Assembly: GCA_002396385.1 (NCBI GenBank)
Contig: DGTD01000013.1
Location: 1 to 18,193 of the forward strand
Direction of reading: 5' to 3'
DNA from: Bacteroidales bacterium UBA4345
GTDB lineage: Bacteria; Bacteroidota; Bacteroidia; Bacteroidales; Paludibacteraceae
DNA length: 18,193 nt
The translations under genes were made by a program, and so were the position numbers. Numbering within the stretch: the first letter of the stretch is position 1; each line of letters starts with the position of its first letter. This document shows, piece after piece, positions 9,658 through 17,132 of this stretch. Below the pieces are notes generated by a model, which saw only the letters and a program-made list of their open reading frames with translations, was not told the DNA's origin and did no database searches.

Positions 9658-9677
9658 CATACCACATTTGTGGTATG
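9658..9677 (+). other. perfect 9-bp hairpin, possible terminator of the upstream unit
   Basis: CATACCACA (9658-9666) and TGTGGTATG (9669-9677) are exact inverted repeats separated by two bases; in RNA this would be 8 bp with a 4-base loop. It is followed by ATTATT, which is only moderately T-rich. As the second hairpin after sufS and just upstream of a promoter, it may end transcription from upstream or be an operator-like palindrome. Confidence 0.45.
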
Positions 9678-9698
9678 ATTATTCACTTAAATGTGCGA

Positions 9699-9729
9699 TT
9701 GATAGAGCTGCAGTCTATCCCTAACTTTG
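9699..9729 (+). promoter_or_regulatory. Bacteroides-type promoter for the cysK-encapsulin unit
   Basis: TAACTTTG (9722-9729) matches the Bacteroidota -7 consensus TAnnTTTG exactly, and TTGA at 9699-9702 lies 19 bases upstream, the usual distance for the -33 TTG box. Transcription would begin near 9736, giving a leader of about 20 bases before ATG 9755. This makes cysK through the encapsulin cargo gene a separately controlled unit. It follows two perfect hairpins, so a regulator could act here. Exact match seen; function inferred. Confidence 0.55.
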
Positions 9730-9754
9730 TAAATAATAAAATAGCGAATTATTT

Positions 9755-10681
9755 ATGGCAAATATAGCAAACAGAATCACAGACCTTATAGGAAATACAC
9801 CCTTGCTGGAATTGGGTAAACTAGAGAAATTCCAAGATGTTAAAGCCAGAATTGTTGTGAAACTGGAATCGTATAACCCGGGAAGAAGTGTGAAAGACCG
9901 TGTTGGGTTTGCCCTTATTGAAGACGCTGAGAGGCGCGGTTTGCTAAACAAAGACACCACTATTATTGAACCCACAAGCGGTAACACTGGTATTGGCTTG
10001 GCCATTGCTGCGGCTGTAAAGGGATATCGTCTGATTCTGACGATGCCCGACAGTATGACCATTGAGCGCAGGCTGATGTTGAGGGCGTTGGGTGCACAGC
10101 TTTCGCTCACGCCTGCCCACGAAGGAATGAGTGGTGCTATAAATAAAGCTGAAGAATTGGCGAAGGTGATTGGCAACACCTTTATTCCACAACAATTTAA
10201 GAACTATGCCAACAAAGGAATACACCAAGTATCGACAGCACAAGAAATATGGAAGGACACTGAGGGGAAAATTGACATTCTCGTAGCTGGAGTGGGAACA
10301 GGAGGTACCATTGCCGGTGTGGGACAAGAATTGAAAAAGAAAAAGAAAATCCAGGTTGTTGCCGTTGAACCATACAGTTCGGCTGTTTTGTCGGGCGAGG
10401 CGGCTGGTCCGCACCAGATTCAGGGCATTGGTGCCGGATTTATACCTAAAATTCTTGATGTGTCGATAATCGACGAGGTGATAAAGGTTAAAAACGAACA
10501 AGCCATAGAGCAAACGCGACAACTGGCAAAAACAGAAGGCGTGCTTGCTGGTGTTTCGAGTGGAGCTGCCGTTTATGCGGCTATTCAATTGGCAAAACGC
10601 CCCGAAAATGAGGGTAAGCTGATTGTTGCCATCTTGCCTGATACAGGCGAGCGGTACCTGTCGAGCGACATTTTCAAATGA
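9755..10681 (+). CDS. cysK: cysteine synthase (O-acetylserine sulfhydrylase)
   Basis: The 308-residue protein has ITDLIGNTPLLEL (8-20), SVKDRVG with PLP K47, IEPTSGNTGIGLA (71-83), GVGTGGTIAGVG and the C-terminal GVSSGAAVYAA and PDTGERYLSSD. EPTSGNTG is the classical CysK form, and the length is typical. It makes cysteine from O-acetylserine and sulfide. No serine acetyltransferase gene (cysE) is nearby, although some encapsulin desulfurase loci carry one. As first gene of the encapsulin unit it could provide cysteine to the encapsulated desulfurase or recapture sulfide released from stored sulfur. It is preceded by a good promoter and followed after 18 bases by the DsrE-like gene. Confidence 0.93.
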   Translation: MANIANRITDLIGNTPLLELGKLEKFQDVKARIVVKLESYNPGRSVKDRVGFALIEDAERRGLLNKDTTIIEPTSGNTGIGLAIAAAVKGYRLILTMPDSMTIERRLMLRALGAQLSLTPAHEGMSGAINKAEELAKVIGNTFIPQQFKNYANKGIHQVSTAQEIWKDTEGKIDILVAGVGTGGTIAGVGQELKKKKKIQVVAVEPYSSAVLSGEAAGPHQIQGIGAGFIPKILDVSIIDEVIKVKNEQAIEQTRQLAKTEGVLAGVSSGAAVYAAIQLAKRPENEGKLIVAILPDTGERYLSSDIFK

Positions 10682-10699
10682 ACATAAAATCCATTTCAT

Positions 10700-11203
10700 A
10701 TGATAGAGACTCCTGAAAACACTTCAAACAAACCCAAAAAGTTGTCGTTGATAGCTTTTAGTGGTGATTTTGACAAACTGACAGCGGTATTTACTCTTGC
10801 AACAGGTGCGGCTGCTGTTGGCTACGAAGTTAACATCTTCTTCACTTTTTGGGGATTAGACGCCATTAAGCAGAAGAAAGGGCGTAGTTTCATTGGCAGC
10901 AACTGGCTGACCAAGATTTTTGGTTTTATGATGGGTGGTATATCGGTTACACCAAGTAGTCGCTTCAATTTCTGTGGCATAGGTCCGAAAATATTCCGTT
11001 ACCTCATGCGTAAGAACAACGTGGCCACTCTCGAAGAGTTGGTTGAAGCTGCTGTTGCTTTGAATGTTAATATCTATGCTTGCGAGATGGCTATGCACAT
11101 ACTCGGACTGCAAAAAAGCGATTTCATTCACGAGGTGAAAGATGTGTTGGGAGTTTCCACCTTCCTCGATATTAGTGAGGGCGGCCAGACTTTATTCATT
11201 TAA
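10700..11203 (+). CDS. DsrE-like sulfurtransferase/carrier protein (DsrE2 type)
   Basis: The 167-residue protein shows the DsrE/DsrF-like layout: KLSLIAFSGDFDKLTAVFTLATGAAAVGYEVNIFFTFWGL (from residue 14) forms the first beta-alpha unit, followed by a hydrophobic Gly-rich stretch around 73-82, RFNFCGIG with C92, and the late IYACEMAMHILGL with C128. C128 in this context is the usual sulfane-carrying Cys of DsrE2-type proteins. DsrE-family proteins pass sulfane sulfur between rhodanese, TusA and other acceptors, and dsrE2-tusA pairs are well known in sulfur-oxidising bacteria. Here tusA follows after 20 bases, so a relay with TusA and the encapsulated desulfurase is likely. The hydrophobic segment may allow membrane association, as seen for some DsrE2 proteins. 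Family is clear, acceptor inferred. Confidence 0.85.
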   Translation: MIETPENTSNKPKKLSLIAFSGDFDKLTAVFTLATGAAAVGYEVNIFFTFWGLDAIKQKKGRSFIGSNWLTKIFGFMMGGISVTPSSRFNFCGIGPKIFRYLMRKNNVATLEELVEAAVALNVNIYACEMAMHILGLQKSDFIHEVKDVLGVSTFLDISEGGQTLFI

Positions 11204-11223
11204 AAACAAAAACTTTAGCATAT

Positions 11224-11445
11224 ATGAGTCATATACTTGACATTACAAAAGAACATTGCCCAATGACTTTCGTGAAAACCAAGTTAGAATTGGCCAAGCT
11301 GAAAGAAGGCGAGATTCTTGAGGTGTTGCTCTCTGAAGGAGAACCTTTGAACAATGTTCCGAAAAGTGCTATCGAACAGGGGTTCGAAGTTCTTTCCATC
11401 GAACATGTTGAGGGAACTACACATAAAGTAACAATAAAAAAATAA
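11224..11445 (+). CDS. tusA: TusA-family sulfur carrier protein
   Basis: This 73-residue protein has the size and motif of TusA: LDITKEHCPMTFVKTKLEL, where C12 is the sulfane-accepting cysteine in a CPMxxVK-type motif, followed by KEGEILEVLLSEGEPLNNVPKSA and the end EGTTHKVTIKK. The classical motif is CPxP; here Thr replaces the second Pro, a variation common in TusA-like proteins outside tRNA thiolation. TusA receives persulfide from cysteine desulfurase and hands it to DsrE-type or other partners. Sitting between dsrE-like and encapsulin genes, with 19-20 base gaps, it probably shuttles sulfur into or out of the store made by the encapsulated desulfurase. Confidence 0.9.
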   Translation: MSHILDITKEHCPMTFVKTKLELAKLKEGEILEVLLSEGEPLNNVPKSAIEQGFEVLSIEHVEGTTHKVTIKK

Positions 11446-11464
11446 TAATTAAAATATAACATCT

Positions 11465-12913
11465 ATGTCAGAGAACATTTTAGACAACGCACAGCGTAGC
11501 GTAACTACGTCATCTGCACGAAACTTAGCGAATACCACCAAGACCGCTCCCCAAATGGGAGCCATATCTCCTCGCCTACTTCTTAAACTCCTGCCTTGGG
11601 TACAGGTCGACAGCGGTACTTTCCGTGTTAACAGCACCAAGGTTGAACTGAAACGTGGTGGCCGCATTGCTATCGAGTATTTCAACGGTGTACCAAGTTT
11701 CAAGGCTGAAAGTTTGAAACAGATTCCCCTCTTTTCTCATTTCGACGAGAATATCGTAATCCGTTTGGCCCGACTGTTTGAAACCGTTGAAGTTGACATC
11801 AACTCCGAACTGATTACCGAGGCGAACGACGAGCAGAAATTCTTCATTGTTGCCGACGGTCAGGCTGAAGTCAGCCACAAAGGCCCTCATGGCGAAGACC
11901 TCCGTATTTCGCTGTTGGGTGTTGGTGAGTATTTCGGTGAAGCCGACCTGCTCAGCGACAACCTTGCCTCTGTTACGGTTCGTGCGGTAACTCCTTCTGT
12001 ATTTCTTGTATTGAAGAGCAGCGAACTGGGCAACATCGTTAAAGATATTCCTGACTTCAGGGCACAGTTCCAGCAGGCAGTCGATAAACACCTCCGCTTG
12101 AAGGCTACCCTTAACGAACATGGCGAACGCCACATCGACCTCGTTAGCGGTCACGAAGAAGACAACATCATTCCTGAAACCTATATCGACTACGAGGAAA
12201 AGCCAAAGGAATACTCTTTGAACACCCTTCAGACTGTTGTACGTGTCCACACCCGTGTGAGCGACCTTTACAACAATCCGTTCAACCAGCTGGAAGAACA
12301 GCTCCGCCTCAGTATCGAGAGTATTAAGGAGCGCCAGGAATGGGAACTCATCAACAACAAGCACTTCGGTCTGTTGGCAAGCGTGAATCCTTCTTATCGT
12401 ATTACCACCCGTTACGGTTCTCCTACTCCAGACGATTTAGACGAACTGTTGTCGCTCGTTTGGAAAGAACCTTCTTTCTTCATTGCCAACCCTCGTGCTA
12501 TTGCTGCTTTCGAACGTGAGTGTACATGGCGCGGAGTGCCTCCTGTCACGACCGAATTGTACGGACAGAAAGTTATCCTTTGGCGTGGAGTGCCTATTAT
12601 TCCGAGCGACAAGGTTGAGGTGAAGGGACAATATTTGACCAACAGTGGTGTTGGTACCACCAGCTTCATCTTAGTACGTGTCGGCGAAAAGAACCAGGGT
12701 GTGGTTGGTCTGCACCAAACAGGAATTCCTGGAGAGATTGCTCCGTCACTCTCAGCCCGTCTGATGGGTCTCGACCACTTCGGTGTGGCATCGTACCTGT
12801 TGACCAAGTATTTCAGTCTTGCTCCGCTTACCGACGATGCTATTGCTGTGCTCGACAATGTTGAGGTTGGTTTCTATCACGACTACCAGCACCGTAACAA
12901 AGTAGAAAAATAA
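11465..12913 (+). CDS. family 2 encapsulin shell protein with inserted cyclic-nucleotide-binding-like domain (2B architecture)
   Basis: The 482-residue protein has three parts. Residues 1-84 form the N-terminal arm (LLLKLLPWVQVDSGTFRVN). Residues about 85-195 form a CAP/Crp-type cNMP domain (IPLFSHFDENIV, FIVADGQAEV, GVGEYFGEADLL). From about 235 an HK97-type shell core resumes, including EEQLRLSIESIKERQEWELI, KEPSFFIANPRAIAAFEREC, QTGIPGEIAPSLSARL and a Tyr/His-rich end. This order is that of family 2B encapsulins (Streptomyces EshA type); family 2A shells lack the insert. Shells of about 60 subunits enclose cargo enzymes, here the next gene, 10 bases downstream. In the phosphate-binding cassette the usual Glu is present (E159), but the Arg expected nine residues later is A168, so canonical cAMP binding is doubtful. 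Codons are biased to C-ending Asn, Asp and Phe codons, suggesting high expression. Confidence 0.9.
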   Translation: MSENILDNAQRSVTTSSARNLANTTKTAPQMGAISPRLLLKLLPWVQVDSGTFRVNSTKVELKRGGRIAIEYFNGVPSFKAESLKQIPLFSHFDENIVIRLARLFETVEVDINSELITEANDEQKFFIVADGQAEVSHKGPHGEDLRISLLGVGEYFGEADLLSDNLASVTVRAVTPSVFLVLKSSELGNIVKDIPDFRAQFQQAVDKHLRLKATLNEHGERHIDLVSGHEEDNIIPETYIDYEEKPKEYSLNTLQTVVRVHTRVSDLYNNPFNQLEEQLRLSIESIKERQEWELINNKHFGLLASVNPSYRITTRYGSPTPDDLDELLSLVWKEPSFFIANPRAIAAFERECTWRGVPPVTTELYGQKVILWRGVPIIPSDKVEVKGQYLTNSGVGTTSFILVRVGEKNQGVVGLHQTGIPGEIAPSLSARLMGLDHFGVASYLLTKYFSLAPLTDDAIAVLDNVEVGFYHDYQHRNKVEK

Positions 12914-12923
12914 GCATTGAACA

Positions 12924-14525
12924 ATGATTAATCCCGATTTAGATAGTATTAATTTAAGTGCGAATTTAGGCGATGTAGGTTATCTTCGTCAGGCTGCAGG
13001 CAAATTCTGTCCGGAGGAACTCCGGCAGGAAGCCTCGCAGTTTATTCCAGACGAAGTTGACCAACTGAACTTAGACGACGTGAGGGAGGGTTTCTTGAAA
13101 CTGTTGCATGGCGACAACGGCTTCCCTAATGGGGGAGTTCCTGTACTTACCGAGGAACCTTTGTTCGCAAGTTCGAAACTTCCGTACAACCGTGATTTCC
13201 AGTACTTTTCGCCAAATATAGACACCGACTGGATTAATGCCGACGGTTTTGGTATTGGTAGTCCTGAGAAGGAAAGCCTGAGTTCGCTGAGCTATACCGA
13301 CAACGATACGCTTAATGTTGAAAGTATTCGAAAAGACTTTCCAATATTAAAGCGTAAAGTGAACGGTAAGGACCTGATCTGGTTCGATAACGGTGCAACC
13401 ACTCAAAAACCCAAGGTGGTGATTGATGCCATTACCGACTACTATACAAACTATAACAGCAATATTCACCGTGGTGCGCACACATTGGCAGCCGAGGCTA
13501 CCGATGCGTATGAGGATGCGCGGCAGACTATTGCCAACTTTATTAACGCACAAAGTCCGGAAGAGATTATCTTCGTACGTGGTACAACCGAAGGCATCAA
13601 CTTAGTTGCACAAACTTACGGACGCAAGTTCTTAAATCCGGGCGACGAGGTTATTGTTTCTACACTCGATCACCATGCCAACATTGTGCCTTGGCAGCAG
13701 GTTTGCAAAGAACGTGGTGCAGTGTTAAAAGCCATTCCAAGTAACCAGAATGGCGATTTAAACTTGAGCGAGTTTGAGCGCCTGGTTGGTCCTAATACAA
13801 AGTTTGTGTCTGTTGGTCACGTCAACAATACCTTCGGAACCATTAACGATGTAAAGCAGATTATAGAAATTGCCCACCGCTATAATATACCGGTTCTGAT
13901 TGACGGCGCACAAAGCATTGCTCACAGTCCTGTAAACGTACAAGCACTCGATGCGGACTTCTTCGTCTTTTCGGGACATAAAATTTACGGGCCTAACGGT
14001 ATAGGGGCCGTATATGGGAAAAAACGGTGGTTGGAGCTACTTCCACCTTGGCAAGGTGGTGGCAATATGATTAAAGACGTCACCATTGAGGAAACCCAGT
14101 TCAACGCTCCTCCAGCCCGATTTGAAGCTGGAACTCCGAATGTTGCCGATGCGATCGGCTTAGGGGCTGCACTGAAATATGTTCAACGTATCGGTATCAG
14201 TGCCATTGAAAAATACGAGCATCAACTGACAGAGTATGCCCGCGCGCAACTTAGCCAGATTCCTGGTGTTACTGTGTTGGCTAATCCGAGAAACAGGGTG
14301 AGTGTTGTGTCGTTTGTGATTGACAACCTAGGTGTACCGGAAACAGGCCAATTACTCGATAAAGAAGGTATTGCAGTTCGTGCAGGTCATCACTGTGCGC
14401 AGCCGGCTTTGCGCTCGTTAGGTTATGAAATGAGCGTCAGACCAACTTTCTCGTTCTACAATACACGTGAAGAAATCGATAAATTGGTAGTAGCCGTAAA
14501 GAAGATTATTGCTAATAACAGATAA
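12924..14525 (+). CDS. encapsulin cargo cysteine desulfurase with N-terminal targeting extension
   Basis: The 533-residue protein is a SufS-type desulfurase from about residue 130 on: FDNGATTQKP (154-163), VRGTTEGINLVAQ (218-230), VDH-type HHANIVPWQ (250-258), FSGHKIYGP with PLP K353, and RAGHHCAQP with catalytic C491. Residues 1-130 are an extra, mostly disordered segment that starts with a predicted helical part (FCPEELRQEASQFIPDEVDQLNLDDVREGF is split by Pro) and then becomes Gly/Pro/Ser-rich. Family 2 encapsulin desulfurases carry just such an N-terminal extension, which drives loading. The gene starts 10 bases after the shell gene and ends the operon at a strong terminator. The shell is expected to receive sulfane sulfur from cysteine and hold it as elemental sulfur, as reported for related 2A systems. 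It is a paralogue of the free enzyme at 8341. Confidence 0.92.
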   Translation: MINPDLDSINLSANLGDVGYLRQAAGKFCPEELRQEASQFIPDEVDQLNLDDVREGFLKLLHGDNGFPNGGVPVLTEEPLFASSKLPYNRDFQYFSPNIDTDWINADGFGIGSPEKESLSSLSYTDNDTLNVESIRKDFPILKRKVNGKDLIWFDNGATTQKPKVVIDAITDYYTNYNSNIHRGAHTLAAEATDAYEDARQTIANFINAQSPEEIIFVRGTTEGINLVAQTYGRKFLNPGDEVIVSTLDHHANIVPWQQVCKERGAVLKAIPSNQNGDLNLSEFERLVGPNTKFVSVGHVNNTFGTINDVKQIIEIAHRYNIPVLIDGAQSIAHSPVNVQALDADFFVFSGHKIYGPNGIGAVYGKKRWLELLPPWQGGGNMIKDVTIEETQFNAPPARFEAGTPNVADAIGLGAALKYVQRIGISAIEKYEHQLTEYARAQLSQIPGVTVLANPRNRVSVVSFVIDNLGVPETGQLLDKEGIAVRAGHHCAQPALRSLGYEMSVRPTFSFYNTREEIDKLVVAVKKIIANNR

Positions 14526-14554
14526 GGCATCCACCTTTACTCTGATTTTCTGAG

Positions 14555-14593
14555 TATACCCGAAAACTGAAAGGTTTTCGGGTATATTTTTTT
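14555..14593 (+). terminator. strong intrinsic terminator of the encapsulin unit
   Basis: TATACCCGAAAAC (14555-14567) pairs perfectly with GTTTTCGGGTATA (14574-14586), 13 bp with a 6-base loop, followed by seven T (14587-14593). It lies 30 bases past the cargo stop codon. The opposite-strand gene ends at 14595, immediately behind the T-run; the reverse orientation has no T-run, so the signal works on the plus strand only. Confidence 0.95.
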
Positions 14594-14594
14594 G

Positions 14595-16685
14595 TTACCT
14601 TACCATTATTTTTCTCACACTGCCATCGTTCATTCTGACAATGTTGATACCACTCCTTACAAACGGTAATTTCACACCAGACACATTATAAACAGCAACC
14701 GGATATGGACAGTCGGTCTCACATAGCGGAAAACGGGTTGTTTCATCTTTAAGTTTATAACCCGCCTGACCAGTGGTTATGTGGATATTGAACACAAAAG
14801 TTGCCACAGCTGTCTTTCCTGCGCTTTGGTACTTAATAGCTTGGCGTATAGTATAATTTGAGCCGTTTTGTAGTTTACCGGGATATTGTCCTATCGTGAA
14901 AGTCTGGCTATTAGGGTCGAATTCGCTATACACATAGCCCGAGGAATACTCGCAACGGTGACACGAAGCAGAAAACCAGTGGCCGTATCCGTTCGCCGAC
15001 GAGGCTGCGTTCACAATTTCACCATCGGGATTCACCGCATAGAACATGGCATGTCCGTCGGTTGGGCCTGCGTTTGACCATGGAGTTAAAACATTGCCAA
15101 CAGAAGGAGCCTGCATCTGGAAGGCAGTTCCAAGACTCGATGCTGCGGCTCCTTCCAGTTTCACATAGACACCTTGGTAAACACTAGCCGAGGCCGGGAA
15201 ATAAACATCGTAAGCTATTTCAACATCACTAATGGGTTCTGAATCTGAAATATTGGCGGCACCATATATATTTGTCCCGTTAAATTCAACTGTATACGGC
15301 CATTGGTCGTCGTTTGTGATGTCTTCATCCCATTTGTGCTGTATATATTCCGAAGGGGCAGGCGATACAACCAAAAACAGTTTCTTAACACCATCAGGAA
15401 CTGTACAGCAGACTTTTTCGCTCGCATCGACATTTTCATTTGTATTTGAGCAATACACTTTGTCCTCGAACAAATACCTTCTCGAACCGTCGTTCATGAG
15501 TGCGACATATCCAAGATGGAAACCGCGTGACGAGTACTTTTGAAAAGAATTGTATGAAGTGACCCCGGCAGTCACAAAGCGTTCTCCGTTAAAAAACTGT
15601 TTCGCATCTCCTTTTGCTAGTGGTTTCCCTTTCGCTAGCGAAGTGAAATCAACTGATATTTCTGTACCCGCTTTCGGCACATTCAACTGTATTATGTTGA
15701 AACCGGTGCTTTGGGGGCAGCTGCTGTATGCTACTTGGTATTTTGAACCGCCAAGCGCTATATAGTCGTATCGCAGAGAGCCTATATACTTGTCAGACTC
15801 ATCTACAACATTCTCTATGTCCATTGTGGCCATTTTCATAGCATATTGGAAATACTCGTTATATAGTTCGGCAACGCTCATGTTCATCATTACCATAAAG
15901 CTTTCGTTCGGGTCAACCCCTTTTCCGGCATTAAAACGCCACAATTTGCCAACGATGTCAATACCATATTTTTCGGCTAAAAAATAATGCCACCAATAAG
16001 ACTGATACCTGTGCCACTCGTGGGTCATTGCGTAATTATGGGTATTCTGGAAAAGCGGCCAACTTTGATCCCATTTCAAGTCGGGATATGATTGGTTCGA
16101 CTGCCATTGGGCCGTCTGTTCCCAGAATGTGGAACCGCTGCCAATGGCTGTTCTGAAACCGGAATAACCTTTTAAATCGGCGTAAACCTGGTACTGGAAC
16201 GAATGTCCCACTTCGTGGCCGACAGAATGACCGACAGGTTTGCTGGTACTTGGGCTGAGCCAAAGGGCACCAATCACATCGTCGTAGCCTCCACCATAAC
16301 ACACCCATTCTGTCGTGTGGTTAAGCAGGATCATCATCTTATATTTCGACACATTGGAATTGGTTTCGTCACAAAATCCGAGTGTGCCGACGTTCATTGC
16401 ATAGAAACCCTCACATTTCTCAAGCAAATCGTCAATATCTACCCGAAAGTCGGAAGGTGCGTTGGAAGGATTTGTGTTCGCATACAGTTTATCCCAGTAT
16501 ACAATAAAATTCTTACTTTCCTTAGAACGAGATTTTGACCACGTGTATTTGTTTTCCGGGTCGTTCTCGCTGTAAATGAGCGTATCGTACCTGTTTTTCC
16601 ACTCCTTAGGAATGTAAAGTGATTTTTGTGCTGAAAGGTTCAGCGAAAAAAGCGATAATAAAACAATTGATGCTAGTGTTTTCAT
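14595..16685 (-). CDS. secreted DUF6055-like zinc metallopeptidase-type protein with DUF4859-like domain
   Basis: The 696-residue protein starts with a signal peptide, MKTLASIVLLSLFSLNLSA, with cleavage likely before Q20. Residues about 30-320 form a metallopeptidase-like domain: HSVGHEVGHSFQYQ contains HExGH at 157-161, and FWEQTAQW (187-194) could give a Glu ligand; the pattern fits DUF6055-type Bacteroidota proteins. Residues about 475-625 (DVEIAYDVYFPASASVYQG, GYGHWFSASCHRC, FTIGQYPGKL) resemble DUF4859. The tail VYNVSGVKLPFVRSGINIV, ending in basic residues, resembles the short C-terminal beta domain of many Bacteroidales secreted proteins, similar to type IX sorting tails. Exported or cell-surface protein, probably acting on glycoprotein or peptide. 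It converges on the encapsulin unit and seems unrelated to sulfur metabolism. Domain names are from memory of family motifs, so moderate confidence. Confidence 0.75.
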   Translation of the reverse strand: MKTLASIVLLSLFSLNLSAQKSLYIPKEWKNRYDTLIYSENDPENKYTWSKSRSKESKNFIVYWDKLYANTNPSNAPSDFRVDIDDLLEKCEGFYAMNVGTLGFCDETNSNVSKYKMMILLNHTTEWVCYGGGYDDVIGALWLSPSTSKPVGHSVGHEVGHSFQYQVYADLKGYSGFRTAIGSGSTFWEQTAQWQSNQSYPDLKWDQSWPLFQNTHNYAMTHEWHRYQSYWWHYFLAEKYGIDIVGKLWRFNAGKGVDPNESFMVMMNMSVAELYNEYFQYAMKMATMDIENVVDESDKYIGSLRYDYIALGGSKYQVAYSSCPQSTGFNIIQLNVPKAGTEISVDFTSLAKGKPLAKGDAKQFFNGERFVTAGVTSYNSFQKYSSRGFHLGYVALMNDGSRRYLFEDKVYCSNTNENVDASEKVCCTVPDGVKKLFLVVSPAPSEYIQHKWDEDITNDDQWPYTVEFNGTNIYGAANISDSEPISDVEIAYDVYFPASASVYQGVYVKLEGAAASSLGTAFQMQAPSVGNVLTPWSNAGPTDGHAMFYAVNPDGEIVNAASSANGYGHWFSASCHRCEYSSGYVYSEFDPNSQTFTIGQYPGKLQNGSNYTIRQAIKYQSAGKTAVATFVFNIHITTGQAGYKLKDETTRFPLCETDCPYPVAVYNVSGVKLPFVRSGINIVRMNDGSVRKIMVR

Positions 16686-16786
16686 ATTATTTGTAGTTAG
16701 TCTCTCTTTACCCGTGTCAGGCTATTAAAAATAATGTATTTGTCGTTTCGACAGCGAATTTAACTCTCTCGAGTGTAAATATAAAA

Positions 16787-16794
16787 CAAAATTA
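16787..16794 (-). promoter_or_regulatory. possible -7 box for the DUF6055-like gene
   Basis: On the minus strand these bases read TAATTTTG, an exact TAnnTTTG match, about 100 bases before the ATG at 16685. No well-placed TTG box is seen 19-21 bases upstream; the nearest candidates are about 25 and 34 bases away. The site is suggestive only. Confidence 0.25.
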
Positions 16795-16875
16795 GCACCA
16801 ACAATGAACTTTATTTAACCAATTTATTCAAAACTACGCCAATAGCGCATTTATAAACGTTCCCCCAACAGATTT

Positions 16876-16914
16876 AATAAAAAAGACAGTAAAATTCTAA
16901 CGAATTCTACTGTC
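16876..16914 (-). terminator. intrinsic terminator on the minus strand
   Basis: Read on the minus strand, GACAGTAGAATTC (16914-16902) pairs with GAATTTTACTGTC (16897-16885), 13 positions with one mismatch, a 4-base loop and a T-rich tail (six T, then ATT; 16884-16876). It lies about 220 bases after the stop of the lipoprotein-like gene and 190 bases before the start of the DUF6055-like gene, so it separates these two genes. It could equally end a short RNA started at the promoter at 17001-17032. Confidence 0.75.
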
Positions 16915-16994
16915 CCATAAAAAAAGAGAATTGATTACAGGCTTAACCCTTTTTACAGGGTTATTTGAATCCAAATACGTCTAACGTATTCAAA
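16876..16994 (-). ncRNA. candidate small RNA or leader of about 115 nt
   Basis: On the minus strand a promoter-like pair (17001-17032) is followed by two hairpins and then an intrinsic terminator, with no gene inside. Hairpin 1: ATTTGA with TCAAAT and ATACGT with ACGTAT around a 3-base loop (16963-16995). Hairpin 2: TAACCCT with AGGGTTA (16944-16963). The terminator is at 16885-16914. Promoter, structure and terminator in this order within about 120 bases are the layout of a small RNA gene; no known RNA family is recognised. It may instead be the long 3' region of the lipoprotein mRNA. Confidence 0.3.
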
Positions 16995-17000
16995 TCACTG

Positions 17001-17032
17001 CAAATATAAGGTAACTGATGGAAACTGCCAAC
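17001..17032 (-). promoter_or_regulatory. Bacteroides-type promoter on the minus strand in the intergenic region
   Basis: The minus strand reads TATATTTG at 17008-17001, an exact TAnnTTTG -7 match. A TTG box lies upstream at 17031-17029, about 20 bases away, which fits Bacteroidota spacing. Transcription would start near 16994 and run into the hairpins and terminator before reaching the DUF6055-like gene. Confidence 0.42.
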
Positions 17033-17132
17033 AAGTGTAGGACATATTTTTATAGTTTCTTTTAAAATTCGGGCATAATAAGTTTCCCTAAATACCCCTA
17101 CACTTATTCGTAACATTCAATATAACAGTTGT

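Larger units (their letters stand above)
16686..17132. other. 447-base intergenic region between two minus-strand genes
   Basis: No plausible coding sequence is seen on either strand. The region is AT-rich and holds, in minus-strand order, a promoter-like pair (17032-17001), two hairpins (16995-16944), a terminator (16914-16876) and a weak -7 box (16794-16787). The part 17041-17132 contains nothing recognised beyond AT-rich sequence following the stop of the upstream gene. Confidence 0.7.

Noticed and set aside
9675..9767. 30-codon frame after the second hairpin
   Set aside because: It runs across the promoter and into cysK, has no ribosome-binding site, and the peptide shows no motif.
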